Origin: Pseudomonas sp. St316
Lineage (GTDB): Bacteria > Pseudomonadota > Gammaproteobacteria > Pseudomonadales > Pseudomonadaceae
Assembly (NCBI RefSeq): GCF_018325905.1
Contig: NZ_AP021901.1
Coordinates: forward strand, 1,736,001-1,800,000
Direction of reading: 5' to 3'
DNA: 64,000 nt
Part shown: piece by piece, positions 8,355 to 16,456 of the stretch
Layout: every line of letters starts with the position of its first letter
Numbering within the stretch: position 1 is the stretch's first letter
Position numbers and translations under genes: made by a program
The notes under the pieces: generated by a model
The model's input: the letters and a program-made list of their open reading frames with translations, nothing else
What the model was told of the DNA's origin: nothing
Database searches by the model: none

Positions 8355-8449
8355 TCCGACCTTCCTCAATGGGTATCGGCCCTTCGACCGGAAGATGTTC
8401 GGGTTGTTCCTGACAGTGGGGCAATTGCGGCAAATGAGAGGCTTTTGCG

Positions 8450-8476
8450 GATGAGCGGCGGGAGTGGCCGCTCATC
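8450..8476. other. GC-rich hairpin between two genes
   Basis: GATGAGCGGC (8450-8459) pairs with GCCGCTCATC (8467-8476). No T-run follows on either strand, so it is probably an mRNA 3' stem for the isochorismatase-like gene and not a full terminator. Confidence 0.5.
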
Positions 8477-8484
8477 GAGGCGAA

Positions 8485-9075
8485 TCAGATGAAGTCACGG
8501 GTCAACGCCAGGGTGGCGAAGTTGTCCGCCATGATCGCCATTTCGGTCTGCTGAACGTGTTCGGCGCTGAGGACGCCGCCCTTGTACGGCAGGTCGCGCG
8601 TGGCGCAGGCGTCTTCGACCAGGGTACAGCGAAAGCCCAGGTTCTTGGCGGCGCGCACCGTGGTGCTGACGCTGGAGTGGCTCATGAACCCGCACACGAT
8701 CAGGTCCAGGGGGCCGAAGTCTTCCAGGCGCTTTTTCAACTCGGTGCCGTGGAACGCGCTGGGCAGCAGCTTTTCGATCACGGTTTCGTCGCCCTGGGGT
8801 TCGAGGCCGGGGATGAACTCCCCACGCTCGCCTTGCGGATCGAACAGCCCGCCATGGGTGCCCAGGTGGCGCACATGCACGATTGGCCGCCCGGCTGCAC
8901 GGGCCGCGCCGAGCAATTGCTTGATGTTCGCGACGGCTGCATCCATGCCGCTCAGGGCCAGGGGGCCTGCGAGGTATTCTTTCTGGGCATCGATGATGAT
9001 CAGGGTCGCTTGACTCAGATTGGCCGCTGCGTAACCACGGCCGCTGAGTTGAAACATCGTTTTTGGAACGGACAT
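8485..9075 (-). CDS. Isochorismatase-like hydrolase with Ser in the nucleophile position
   Basis: The 196-residue protein has the isochorismatase/cysteine hydrolase fold. D29 in LIIIDAQKEY and K102 in VIEKLLPSAFHG fit the catalytic Asp and Lys. In the family the nucleophilic Cys follows a G-x-x-T/S-D/H-x-C-V pattern; here the segment reads CGFMSHSSVSTT, which puts Ser135 where Cys is expected. C128 lies seven residues earlier and is not in that position. The protein may act as a hydrolase without a thiol nucleophile, as in isochorismatase proper, or it may have lost activity. It stands alone with about 250 bases upstream before divergent prmB. The substrate is unknown. Confidence 0.8.
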   Translation of the reverse strand: MSVPKTMFQLSGRGYAAANLSQATLIIIDAQKEYLAGPLALSGMDAAVANIKQLLGAARAAGRPIVHVRHLGTHGGLFDPQGERGEFIPGLEPQGDETVIEKLLPSAFHGTELKKRLEDFGPLDLIVCGFMSHSSVSTTVRAAKNLGFRCTLVEDACATRDLPYKGGVLSAEHVQQTEMAIMADNFATLALTRDFI

Positions 9076-9328
9076 TCTGGGGCTCCTTCGAGTGGGGCTT
9101 TTGCGACATTCTCCTCTGGCTGAGCGGTTCTGTGAATCGCTTCCATCACAAGGGCCGCCGTTGCTGGCCTACAGCCTTGTCAAGATGCTCATCTTGTTCA
9201 ATAGGCCGATCAAAAAACGGATGATTCCTACGATTGGTCCGGGTTTTTTCGTTCGTCATCGGGGCGTGTTTGGGTGGGGCGCGTTTGGCTGGTAGACTCG
9301 CCCGTCGATTTTTCTGGAGTTTGCCGCC

Positions 9329-10237
9329 GTGATCACTTCTCGTCTCCGTACCCTGCGCGACCATATCCGTTGGGCCGTCAGCCGTTTCCACGGGGAGGAT
9401 CTGTTTTTCGGTCATGGCACCGACAATGCGTGGGACGAAGCCCGGCAACTGGTGTTGGGCGCGTTGCACCTGCCATGGGAAATTGCCGACAGCTACCTGG
9501 ACTGCCGTCTTGAAGACGAAGAGTTGGTCCATGTGCAGCGCCTGCTGCGCCGGCGTATCACAGAGCGTGTGCCAACCGCCTATTTGTTAGGTGAGGCCTG
9601 GTTCTGCGGGATGTCTTTCATCGTCGACGAGCGTGTGCTCATTCCGCGCTCGCCCATTGGCGAACTGATCGAAAAGCGTTTCGAGCCTTGGTTGGGCCAG
9701 GAGCCGGCACGAATTCTTGATCTGTGCACCGGCTCCGGCTGCATCGGCATTGCCTGTGCCTATGAGTTCCAGGAAGCCGAGGTGGTGCTGGCCGACCTGT
9801 CGTTCGAAGCGTTGGAAGTGGCCAACCAGAACATCGAGCGACATGGCGTCGATGAGCGCGTGTTCACGGTCCAGGGCGATGGTTTCGAGGGTTTGCCGGG
9901 GCAACGTTTCGACTTGATCGTGTCGAACCCGCCCTACGTCGATGCGGAAGATTTCGCCGACATGCCGCAGGAATACCAGCACGAACCGGAACTGGGCCTG
10001 GCCTGTGGCGATGACGGCTTGAACCTGGTGCGCCGGATGCTGGCCGAGGCGGCCGATCATCTGACCGAGAAGGGATTGTTGATTGTCGAGGTGGGCAACA
10101 GCCAGGTGCACGTCGAGGCGTTGTACCCGGAGGTCGATTTCGCCTGGCTCGACTTCGAACGCGGCGGCCATGGCGTGTTCATGCTCAGCGCCGAACAGTG
10201 CCGCCAGCACCAGGAATTGTTTGCTTCGCGGGTTTGA
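9329..10237 (+). CDS. prmB: Ribosomal protein uL3 N5-glutamine methyltransferase
   Basis: The 302-residue protein has the N-terminal helical domain and Rossmann methyltransferase domain of the PrmB/HemK family. The SAM motif is [16 protein letters not shown] and the glutamine-binding motif is [32 protein letters not shown] is the conserved linker. It methylates a glutamine of ribosomal protein L3 in the GGQ-like context during 50S assembly. The start is GTG 9329 behind CTGGAG. The order prmB, two unknown genes, aroC, MFS, mtnD matches other pseudomonads. Confidence 0.95.
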   Translation: MITSRLRTLRDHIRWAVSRFHGEDLFFGHGTDNAWDEARQLVLGALHLPWEIADSYLDCRLEDEELVHVQRLLRRRITERVPTAYLLGEAWFCGMSFIVDERVLIPRSPIGELIEKRFEPWLGQEPARILDLCTGSGCIGIACAYEFQEAEVVLADLSFEALEVANQNIERHGVDERVFTVQGDGFEGLPGQRFDLIVSNPPYVDAEDFADMPQEYQHEPELGLACGDDGLNLVRRMLAEAADHLTEKGLLIVEVGNSQVHVEALYPEVDFAWLDFERGGHGVFMLSAEQCRQHQELFASRV

Positions 10238-10263
10238 TCCCTTTATCCATCTGGGTGCACCCA

Positions 10264-10354
10264 CTGTGGGAGCGAGCTTGCTCGCGATGGTGTCGGATCA
10301 GCAACATTGAAGTTGACTGATTCACCGCTATCGCGAGCAAGCTCGCTCCCACAG
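10264..10354. repeat. REP doublet, long class (91 bp)
   Basis: Two perfect inverted REP copies between convergent prmB and the next gene. Confidence 0.92.
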
Positions 10355-10376
10355 GGTTTTTCAGGCGCTGTCGGGC

Positions 10377-11165
10377 TTAATGCCGCGTCGCAATCCAGAT
10401 CAGCAACCCCGCCTGGAACATGGCGAAGGCCACCAGGCAGGTGATGGTGAAGCGCAAGCCGGCGTCTTCGCGCTTGAACTTGGTGACCTTTTCTTCCTGC
10501 TGCTTGAGTTTGACTTCCTGTTCCGCCAAGTTCTGCTCGGCCTGTTGCAGCATCTGCGCCGCTTCAAGGATTTCCACGAACTGCAGCTTCTCGGTGTTCC
10601 AGTCCCCTAACAGATCGCCAACGTGGGTTGGCTTCACGCTGCCTTTGAGGTGCTGGGCGTCGGCGTAGACCACCTCGAAACCCTGGGCCTTGAGAAAGCG
10701 GTCGCGGCGCAGGCGAGTGTCTTCGTTCAGGGCGTCCTTGTTATCCAGGTCGGTGCCGTGCACCTGGTAGGCCGACCAGCGTTTCTTGGCCCAGGTAATG
10801 CCCTGGGCCGCCAGGAAACGGCCGATGCCACGGTTGGACGGCTCGACTTGCAGGTTGTCCGGGGAAAAAAACAGGCGTTTCTCGACGTGGTCGGCCCAGA
10901 CGTCCAGGTGGTTCTGTTCCTTGCGCACGCGCTGGTTCGGCAGCTGGATGCTCATGCGCAGCAAGCTGCGTTCCTTGCTGTGGCGCTCGGCATAGCTGAA
11001 CTCGACAAACCGCAATGGCCGCGCACCGGTGGCGCGGTCGGTCTTGAGCGGCGCCAGCCGGAGCATTTTGTGATGCTCGGTGTGCACGTCGGCCCACGGC
11101 AACTCCACCGCAGACGAGGCGGGGGCTTCGGCAGCGGTGTCGGGGGAAGCTTGAGTTTCAGTCAT
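10377..11165 (-). CDS. Conserved unknown protein with coiled coil and C-terminal membrane anchor
   Basis: A 262-residue protein. The first 25 residues are Ala/Ser/Pro-rich and likely disordered. The middle (about 30-190) is a soluble domain rich in charged and aromatic residues (DVWADHVEKRLFFSPDNLQ, RWSAYQVHGTDLDNKD, LRRDRFLKAQGFEVVYADAQ) that resembles no family I can name with confidence. Residues about 200-236 (ILEAAQMLQQAEQNLAEQE and on) form a coiled coil. A single hydrophobic helix follows near the end (LRFTITCLVAFAMFQAGLLIWIAT), so it looks tail-anchored with the domain in the cytoplasm. Its place between prmB and aroC is conserved in pseudomonads as I recall it. No function is assigned. 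Confidence 0.7.
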   Translation of the reverse strand: MTETQASPDTAAEAPASSAVELPWADVHTEHHKMLRLAPLKTDRATGARPLRFVEFSYAERHSKERSLLRMSIQLPNQRVRKEQNHLDVWADHVEKRLFFSPDNLQVEPSNRGIGRFLAAQGITWAKKRWSAYQVHGTDLDNKDALNEDTRLRRDRFLKAQGFEVVYADAQHLKGSVKPTHVGDLLGDWNTEKLQFVEILEAAQMLQQAEQNLAEQEVKLKQQEEKVTKFKREDAGLRFTITCLVAFAMFQAGLLIWIATRH

Positions 11166-11274
11166 AACGGCTAAGTCCTGTCCAGGCCGGCTGGTCGGTA
11201 GCCATTGCGCTATCCGACACAGTGCTATCGGCCGTTTTTGCCAGGACTGGAGGGCTATTTGCCACTAAAACCGC

Positions 11275-12240
11275 TTAACGGGCAGCTAACGAGTCAATAA
11301 AACGCAGAATCCGTGTCCCAAGCTCGGCCGCCAGGGGCAGGTTGGGATCCTTGTAGGAGGCCAGTTGCCGTTTCACGTCGTTGGGCACGATGCGCATCAC
11401 GTGGTTCATGCCCTCGATCAGCGCCAGTTCGGCGTCGGGCTTGACGGCTTTCAACTGCTTGGCATCATCGACGCTGACCTGGATATCGTTGCTGCCCTGG
11501 ATGATCAAGGCTGGCATCTTCAATGCCGCAAAGGCCTGGGCCGGATCCTGGCGGAACAGCGAGATCAGGTAGGGCTGCACGCTGGGACGGAAAATGACCT
11601 GCAGCTGTGCCGGCACGTTGTCGTCGACTCGACCGGCCTCGAGGCTGTCGAGCAACTCGTTGCTGCGCAGCATCAATGGCGGTGGCAGGCGGTTGCTCAG
11701 TTGTTGGCGCAGCACCTGGTCGATCGGCCGGGCGCTGCCGGACAGCGAAATCACCGCCGCCGCGTTGGCCTGGGACGCGGCGAGGCTGGCGATCAACGCG
11801 CCTTCGCTGTGGCCCAGCAGGATCAATGGACCCAGTCGCGGATCGGCGGCGAGCTTGTGGCTCCAGGCCACGGCATCGGCCACATAGGCCTCGACGCTCA
11901 GGTTGCGTTCGTCCGGTGTCGCCGCGAGGCTGGCCGCTACGCCGCGCTTGTCATAGCGCACGCTGGCAATGTTGTGCTTGGCCAGCACCCAGGCCAGGCG
12001 CTTGAGGCTGTCGTTGCGCCCGCCCTCGGGGTTGTTGCCGTCGCGATCCGTAGGACCTGACCCGGAAATGATCAGGACAACCGGCACCGGCGTGTCGGAC
12101 TTGGGCAGTAGCAACGAGCCGAAAAGCTCACCACTGCCCGTGTCGAGGCTGATCGGGCGTTGCAGCACCGTGGCCTGGGCCAGGCCGCAAAACAGACCGG
12201 TGAACAAGGTAAGGCTTAAGGCAAGCAGCTTTAACATCAT
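11275..12240 (-). CDS. Secreted alpha/beta hydrolase
   Basis: A 321-residue protein with an N-terminal signal peptide (MMLKLLALSLTLFTGLFCGLAQA). The hydrolase core shows the oxyanion region VVLIISGSGPTDRDGNN, the nucleophile elbow ILLGHSEGALIA (GHSEG), a late acid region ALIIQGSNDIQVS and the histidine segment EGMNHVMR. This is a complete Ser-Asp-His set for an esterase or peptidase acting in the periplasm. The start could be either of two adjacent ATGs (12240 or 12237); a longer reading to 12285 would spoil the signal peptide. It diverges from aroC with 142 bases between. The substrate is unknown. Confidence 0.82.
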   Translation of the reverse strand: MMLKLLALSLTLFTGLFCGLAQATVLQRPISLDTGSGELFGSLLLPKSDTPVPVVLIISGSGPTDRDGNNPEGGRNDSLKRLAWVLAKHNIASVRYDKRGVAASLAATPDERNLSVEAYVADAVAWSHKLAADPRLGPLILLGHSEGALIASLAASQANAAAVISLSGSARPIDQVLRQQLSNRLPPPLMLRSNELLDSLEAGRVDDNVPAQLQVIFRPSVQPYLISLFRQDPAQAFAALKMPALIIQGSNDIQVSVDDAKQLKAVKPDAELALIEGMNHVMRIVPNDVKRQLASYKDPNLPLAAELGTRILRFIDSLAAR

Positions 12241-12382
12241 CACGCCATTAGTTGCGAAGGTGCCGGTTGGACTGGTGGCCGCCAATAAGGTTCGAGGATG
12301 AACTACGCGGGGAGCCTGCGTATACTGGCGCGCATTACGAATCCAAGGTTGAGTCTCTCAGCGATTTCACGGAGCACCCCGC

Positions 12383-13474
12383 ATGTCCGGCAATACCTAC
12401 GGCAAGCTGTTCACTGTCACCACCGCGGGCGAAAGCCATGGCCCGGCGTTGGTCGCCATTGTCGACGGCTGCCCGCCGGGCCTGGAGATCTCCCTGGACG
12501 ACCTGCAAGGTGACCTGGACCGGCGCAAGCCCGGCACCAGCCGCCACACCACCCAGCGCCAGGAAGCCGATGAAGTCGAAATCCTGTCTGGCGTGTTCGA
12601 AGGGCGCACCACTGGCTGCGCCATCGGCCTGTTGATCCGCAACACCGACCAGAAGTCCAAGGACTACTCGGCCATCAAGGACCTGTTCCGCCCGGCTCAC
12701 GCCGACTACACCTACCACCACAAATACGGTGAGCGCGACTACCGTGGCGGCGGTCGCAGCTCGGCACGGGAAACCGCCATGCGCGTGGCGGCCGGGGCGA
12801 TTGCCAAGAAGTACCTGGCCAGCCAGGGCATCGTCATCCGTGGCTACATGAGCCAGTTGGGTCCCATCGAAATCCCGTTCAAGACCTGGGATTCGGTGGA
12901 ACAGAACGCCTTCTTCTGCCCCGACCCGGACAAGGTGCCGGAACTCGAGGCCTACATGGATCAACTGCGCCGTGACCAGGATTCGGTCGGTGCGAAGATC
13001 ACCGTGGTCGCCGAAGGGGTGATGCCGGGCCTTGGCGAGCCGATCTTCGACCGCCTCGACGCCGAACTGGCCCACGCGCTGATGAGCATCAACGCGGTGA
13101 AAGGCGTGGAGATCGGCGCTGGTTTCGCTTGCGTCGCCCAGCGTGGCACCGAGCACCGCGACGAACTGACCCCGGAGGGTTTCCTCAGCAACAATGCCGG
13201 CGGCATCCTTGGTGGCATTTCCTCGGGCCAGCCGATCGTGGCGCACCTGGCCTTGAAGCCAACGTCCAGCATCACCACGCCGGGCCGCTCCATCGACATC
13301 CATGGCAACCCGGTGGACGTCATCACCAAGGGCCGTCATGACCCGTGCGTCGGCATCCGTGCCACGCCCATCGCCGAAGCGATGATGGCGATCGTGCTGA
13401 TGGATCACCTGCTGCGGCATCGCGGCCAGAACGCCGACGTACGGGTGAGCACCCCGGTGCTGGGTCAGCTTTGA
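12383..13474 (+). CDS. aroC: Chorismate synthase
   Basis: The 363-residue enzyme converts 5-enolpyruvylshikimate-3-phosphate to chorismate with reduced FMN, the last step of the shikimate pathway. Signatures are [21 protein letters not shown] at the N-terminus, [20 protein letters not shown] (about 125-144) and SAIRATPI-like [19 protein letters not shown] at the C-terminus. Length and all signatures match proteobacterial AroC. ATG 12383 follows a GGAG site. The MFS gene follows 34 bases later on the same strand. Confidence 0.97.
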   Translation: MSGNTYGKLFTVTTAGESHGPALVAIVDGCPPGLEISLDDLQGDLDRRKPGTSRHTTQRQEADEVEILSGVFEGRTTGCAIGLLIRNTDQKSKDYSAIKDLFRPAHADYTYHHKYGERDYRGGGRSSARETAMRVAAGAIAKKYLASQGIVIRGYMSQLGPIEIPFKTWDSVEQNAFFCPDPDKVPELEAYMDQLRRDQDSVGAKITVVAEGVMPGLGEPIFDRLDAELAHALMSINAVKGVEIGAGFACVAQRGTEHRDELTPEGFLSNNAGGILGGISSGQPIVAHLALKPTSSITTPGRSIDIHGNPVDVITKGRHDPCVGIRATPIAEAMMAIVLMDHLLRHRGQNADVRVSTPVLGQL

Positions 13475-13508
13475 TGACTGGCCTGCCGGCCGCCGTGGCC
13501 TGACGACC

Positions 13509-14654
13509 ATGGCGGCACTGCCGTACTGGCGGCTCTCCAGTTTCTATCTGTTCTATTTCGCCCTGCTCGGTTCGACGGCGCCGTTCCTGGCGCTGTATTT
13601 CGATCACCTGGGGTTCAACGCGGCGCGCATCGGCGAGCTGGTGGCGATCCCCATGCTGATGCGCTGCGTGGCGCCGAACATCTGGGGCTGGCTGGGGGAT
13701 TACACCGGCCGGCGCCTGGCGATCGTGCGGTTTGGCGCGATCTGCACGCTGCTGGCCTTCTCGCTGATTTTCATCGATAAAAGCTACGCCTGGCTGGCGA
13801 TGGTCATGGCGCTGCATGCGTTCTTCTGGCACGCGGTGTTGCCGCAGTTCGAGGTCATCACCCTGGCCCACTTGAGCGGGCAGGCTTCGCGCTACAGCCA
13901 GATCCGCCTGTGGGGGTCCATCGGTTTCATCATCACCGTGGTGTTGCTGGGCCGCCTGTTCGAATGGCTGAGCCTGGACATCTACCCGGTGGCGCTGGTG
14001 TTGATCATGGCCGGCATCGTCCTCGCCAGCTTCTGGGTGCCCAGCGCCCAGCCATTGCAGGGGCCGCGAGTGGCGGGGGAGGGGTTCCTGCGGCAACTGC
14101 GCAACCCTGGCGTGTTGGCCTTCTACCTATGCGTGGGCTTGATGCAGGTGAGCCACGGGCCGTATTACACCTTCCTGACGTTGCACCTTGAGCACCTGGG
14201 CTACAGTCGCGGGCTGATCGGTCTGCTCTGGGCGGTCGGCGTGGTAGCGGAAGTGTTGGTCTTCCTGCTGATGAGCCGGATCCTGGCGCGGTTTTCCGTG
14301 CGCCGGGTACTGCTGGCAAGTTTCCTGCTGGCGGCGTTGCGCTGGTTGTTGTTGGGCTCGCTGGCCGAATTTCTCTGGGTATTGTTGTTCGCCCAAGTGC
14401 TGCACGCGGCGACCTTCGGCAGCTTTCACGCCGCCGCCATCCATTTCGTGCAACGCAGCTTCGGTCCTCGCCAGCAAGGCCAGGGCCAGGCGCTTTACGC
14501 GGCGTTGGCCGGCACGGGCGGGGCCTTGGGCGCGTTGTACGCTGGCTACAGCTGGAACGCCTTGGGCGCCAGTTGGACGTTCAGCCTCGCCAGCCTCGCG
14601 GCCTTCGCGGCAGCCGTTATCATTGCCACACGTATGCAAGAGGACCGGCCATGA
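13509..14654 (+). CDS. MFS transporter, HcaT-like
   Basis: A 381-residue permease with about 12 membrane segments. The start (PYWRLSSFYLFYFALLGSTAPF), NIWGWLGDYTGRRLAIVRFG in the loop between helices 2 and 3, and RLWGSIGFIITVVLLG resemble the 3-phenylpropionate permease HcaT and the wider LacY-like branch. The substrate cannot be deduced. It follows aroC closely. Its TGA overlaps an ATG (ATGA) that opens a 13-codon frame leading to mtnD, in the place where mtnB is found in related genomes. Confidence 0.85.
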   Translation: MAALPYWRLSSFYLFYFALLGSTAPFLALYFDHLGFNAARIGELVAIPMLMRCVAPNIWGWLGDYTGRRLAIVRFGAICTLLAFSLIFIDKSYAWLAMVMALHAFFWHAVLPQFEVITLAHLSGQASRYSQIRLWGSIGFIITVVLLGRLFEWLSLDIYPVALVLIMAGIVLASFWVPSAQPLQGPRVAGEGFLRQLRNPGVLAFYLCVGLMQVSHGPYYTFLTLHLEHLGYSRGLIGLLWAVGVVAEVLVFLLMSRILARFSVRRVLLASFLLAALRWLLLGSLAEFLWVLLFAQVLHAATFGSFHAAAIHFVQRSFGPRQQGQGQALYAALAGTGGALGALYAGYSWNALGASWTFSLASLAAFAAAVIIATRMQEDRP

Positions 14655-14692
14655 GCCTTCGAACCGTTAATTTGCTGGAGCCTTTGTCATGA
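14651..14692 (+). other. 13-codon coupled minigene, possible mtnB remnant
   Basis: The frame MSLRTVNLLEPLS begins at an ATG overlapping the MFS stop and ends at a TGA overlapping the mtnD start. Both junctions have the ATGA coupling form. The first three residues (MSL) agree with the start of pseudomonad MtnB as I recall it. It may be what is left after an in-frame loss of mtnB, or it may just be a coupling leader for mtnD. TGGAG inside it is the mtnD ribosome binding site. Confidence 0.35.
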
Positions 14693-15219
14693 GCAGCCTG
14701 TCCGTCTATCACGTATCCAGCCCCGACCTTCCGAACAAGGTGTTGACCCACTTCGAGGACATTGCCGCGACCCTGGCTGAACAAGGTGTTCACTTTGCTC
14801 GTTGGGAAGCGGCGACGAAAATGCAGCCGGGTGCCAGTGAGGAGGACATCATTGCGGCCTACCAGGCTCGGATCGATGGGTTGATGACCGAGCGGGGTTA
14901 TGTTGAGGTCGATGTGGTCAGTGTCAGCAGTGATCATCCGGAACAGGCTGGGGAGCTCGATGAGTATCGCCATAGCCAGGATGAAGTACGATTTTTCGTT
15001 GCCGGCCGCGGCTTGTTCAACCTGCACATCGGCGATTATGTCTACGCGGTGCTGTGTGAAAGGAATGACTTGATAACGGTGCCTGCTGGTATGCCGCATT
15101 GGTTTGACATGGGGGAGCGGCCGCATTTCGTTTCGATTCGTTTGTCTGGTGATCAGGGATTGGTCGCCGAACTCACTGGGGATGATATTGCTCGGCGGTT
15201 TCCGCGTTTGGAGGATTGA
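14689..15219 (+). CDS. mtnD: Acireductone dioxygenase-like protein, one metal ligand lost
   Basis: A 176-residue cupin of the ARD family (methionine salvage; acireductone plus O2 gives the methionine keto-acid and formate). SLSVYHVSSPDLPNKVLTH at the start and IARRFPRLED at the end are typical. Family enzymes bind Fe/Ni through H-x-H-x3-E and a later His. Here the segment is DEYRHSQDEVRFF, so the first ligand is Tyr93 (codon TAT 14965-14967), while H95, E99 and H137 remain. The stretch before it (SDHPEQAGELDEYR) is about four residues shorter than usual. The usual partners mtnB and mtnC are absent on both sides. It is probably decaying or changed in function. Confidence 0.8.
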   Translation: MSSLSVYHVSSPDLPNKVLTHFEDIAATLAEQGVHFARWEAATKMQPGASEEDIIAAYQARIDGLMTERGYVEVDVVSVSSDHPEQAGELDEYRHSQDEVRFFVAGRGLFNLHIGDYVYAVLCERNDLITVPAGMPHWFDMGERPHFVSIRLSGDQGLVAELTGDDIARRFPRLED

Positions 15220-15253
15220 CCCTGTGGTGGTGCCCCAGGTGGGTTCTTAGGGG

Positions 15254-15516
15254 GGTGTATATCCGTTGCTGCGGTAACGGCTACTTAGGGTTCCGCCCTT
15301 ACGGCGGGTCACTTTTGGCAAACGCCCCAAAAGTAACCAAAAGGGCTTGCCCCCACCACTCGGCACCTCGCCTAGGCTCGGTGTGCCCTCACTCCGGCGT
15401 TGCTCCGTGGGCCCGCCGCGAAGGGCCATCCATGGCCCAGCGCGGCTATCCCGGCATCCATGCCGGGATACCCACTCCACAATGCCTGCGTTCGGCCAGC
15501 GTGGTTTAACGGGGCG
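15254..15516 (+). repeat. Left arm of the composite inverted repeat
   Basis: It contains two near-perfect hairpins, GGGCCAT-CC-ATGGCCC (15423-15438) and an 11-base stem with loop CC (15447-15470), plus a CCTAGG-centred palindrome near 15371. Confidence 0.8.
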
Positions 15517-15517
15517 T

Positions 15518-15549
15518 CCAGATCAAGATCAAGATCCAGATCAAGATCT
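15518..15549 (+). repeat. GATCAA-type hexamer tandem repeat
   Basis: About five units reading CAGATCAAGATCAAGATCC and on, with one variant unit, directly inside the left arm. A single GAGATCAACG copy (complement strand) sits inside the right arm near 15812-15821. Confidence 0.7.
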
Positions 15550-15597
15550 AAAGCAAAAGCGGGGCATGTCCAGTATCTATGTGGCTGTACTACCGCT

Positions 15598-15755
15598 ATC
15601 GCGAGCAAACTCGCTCCCACATTGGATCTTCAGTGGACACAGAATTCATGTGTATCGCAAAACCTGTGGGAGCGAGCTTGCTCGCGATGACGCCGGCACA
15701 TGCAACATTTTCGTCGACTGAGGCACCGCCTTCGCGAGCAGGCTCGCTCCCACAG
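15598..15755. repeat. Three REP copies inside the composite element
   Basis: Copies at 15598-15621 (GAGCAAACTCG variant), 15664-15688 (perfect, inverted) and 15731-15755 (GAGCAGGCTCG variant). The first two are inverted with a 91-base span; the third is an extra half. Confidence 0.88.
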
Positions 15756-15823
15756 GAGAAACGCGGTCTCACCCAGAACCAGGTCGGCTGTCAGGCCGCC
15801 TCGTGGTGGACGTTGATCTCGGC

Positions 15824-16082
15824 GCCCCGTTAACCACGCTGGCCGAACGGAGGCGTTGTGGAGTGGGCAACCCGGCACGGATGCCGGGTTAGCCGCGCTG
15901 GGCCATGGATGGCCCTTCGCGGCGGCCCACGGAGCAATGCCTGCGTTCGGGCACACCGAGCCTAGGCGAGGTGCCGAGTGGTGGGGCAGAAGCGCTTTGG
16001 TTACTTTCGCGCTTTTCGAAAGTGACCCGCTGTAAGAGCGGAACCTTCAGCAGCCGTTACCGAAGAAATGGATATACACACC
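15824..16082 (-). repeat. Right arm of the composite inverted repeat
   Basis: Reverse complement of the left arm with scattered substitutions. Its stem at 15868-15891 keeps pairing through the pair swap T-A to A-T relative to the left arm. Confidence 0.8.
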
Positions 16083-16104
16083 AAAGCGGGCTTTCCCAAG
16101 GCGC

Positions 16105-16144
16105 AAAAAAAGGCGCTTCTCATTTCTGAAAGAAGCGCCGTTTT
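16105..16144. terminator. Bidirectional terminator downstream of the DUF3509-type gene
   Basis: GGCGCTTCT (16112-16120) pairs with AGAAGCGCC (16131-16139). Seven A precede it (a T-run for the minus strand) and GTTTTT follows on the plus strand. Confidence 0.88.
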
Positions 16145-16178
16145 TCAAGCAAGCAGCTAAGCGGTTTTACCAGCAGAC

Positions 16179-16456
16179 TCAAGCGCTATGGTAAGTCGGC
16201 AGCGCAAACCGATGCTGGCTCTGCAGCAGAGTGATCTGTGGCAACTCGCTAGCCTGTTCAGCCAAGTCACGACGGATCGCGCTGATCGCCCAGGACAACT
16301 GATCCCCGCATGCAATTGAGCGTAGGAAATCGTGCGTTTGAACAGCTTGCCGTCGCTATTACGCAAGGTCAGCAAAATGCCGCCATCCGGGCGGGGCTGA
16401 GTGGTCACTTCGTAGTTGGAAAACAGGGATGCAAACTTTTCTTGAATCATGTTCAT
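16179..16456 (-). pseudogene. DUF3509-type small protein, one frameshift
   Basis: Frame 1 begins MNMIQEKFASLFSNYEV and reads through TTQPRPDGGILLTLRNSDGK and TISYAQLHAG, then breaks at about 16303-16307, where GCGGGGATC appears to lack one G. Adding one base restores DQLSWAISAIRRDLAEQASE and on to ...RFALPTYHSA and a stop at 16179-16181, giving about 92 residues. That is the size of the small pseudomonad DUF3509 proteins as I recall them. The start is ATG 16456 behind GGAG, and a strong terminator follows. The break lies in a G run, so a sequencing error is as likely as real decay. Function is unknown. Confidence 0.7.

Larger units (their letters stand above)
15254..16082. mobile_element. Composite inverted-repeat element enclosing REPs (829 bp)
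   Basis: Left arm 15254-15516 and right arm 15824-16082 are imperfect inverted copies of about 260 bases. They share long blocks such as CACTCGGCACCTCGCCTAGG and GAAGGGCCATCCATGGCCCA. The outer ends are GGTGTATATCC and its complement. The 307-base centre holds a GATCAA-type tandem repeat and three REP copies. No transposase or other convincing gene lies in 15220-16178; small ORFs there are repeat-derived. The arms contain hairpins, with a compensatory change between arms. I recall similar sequences in other fluorescent pseudomonads but know no name for them. Whether it moves is unknown. Confidence 0.7.

Noticed and set aside
14640..14700. SAM-type riboswitch before mtnD
   Set aside because: Only 35 bases lie between the MFS stop and mtnD, with no room for an aptamer.
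15347..15721. Small ORFs inside the composite inverted repeat
   Set aside because: Their residues derive from palindromes, hexamer repeats and REPs, with no ribosome binding sites or coding bias.
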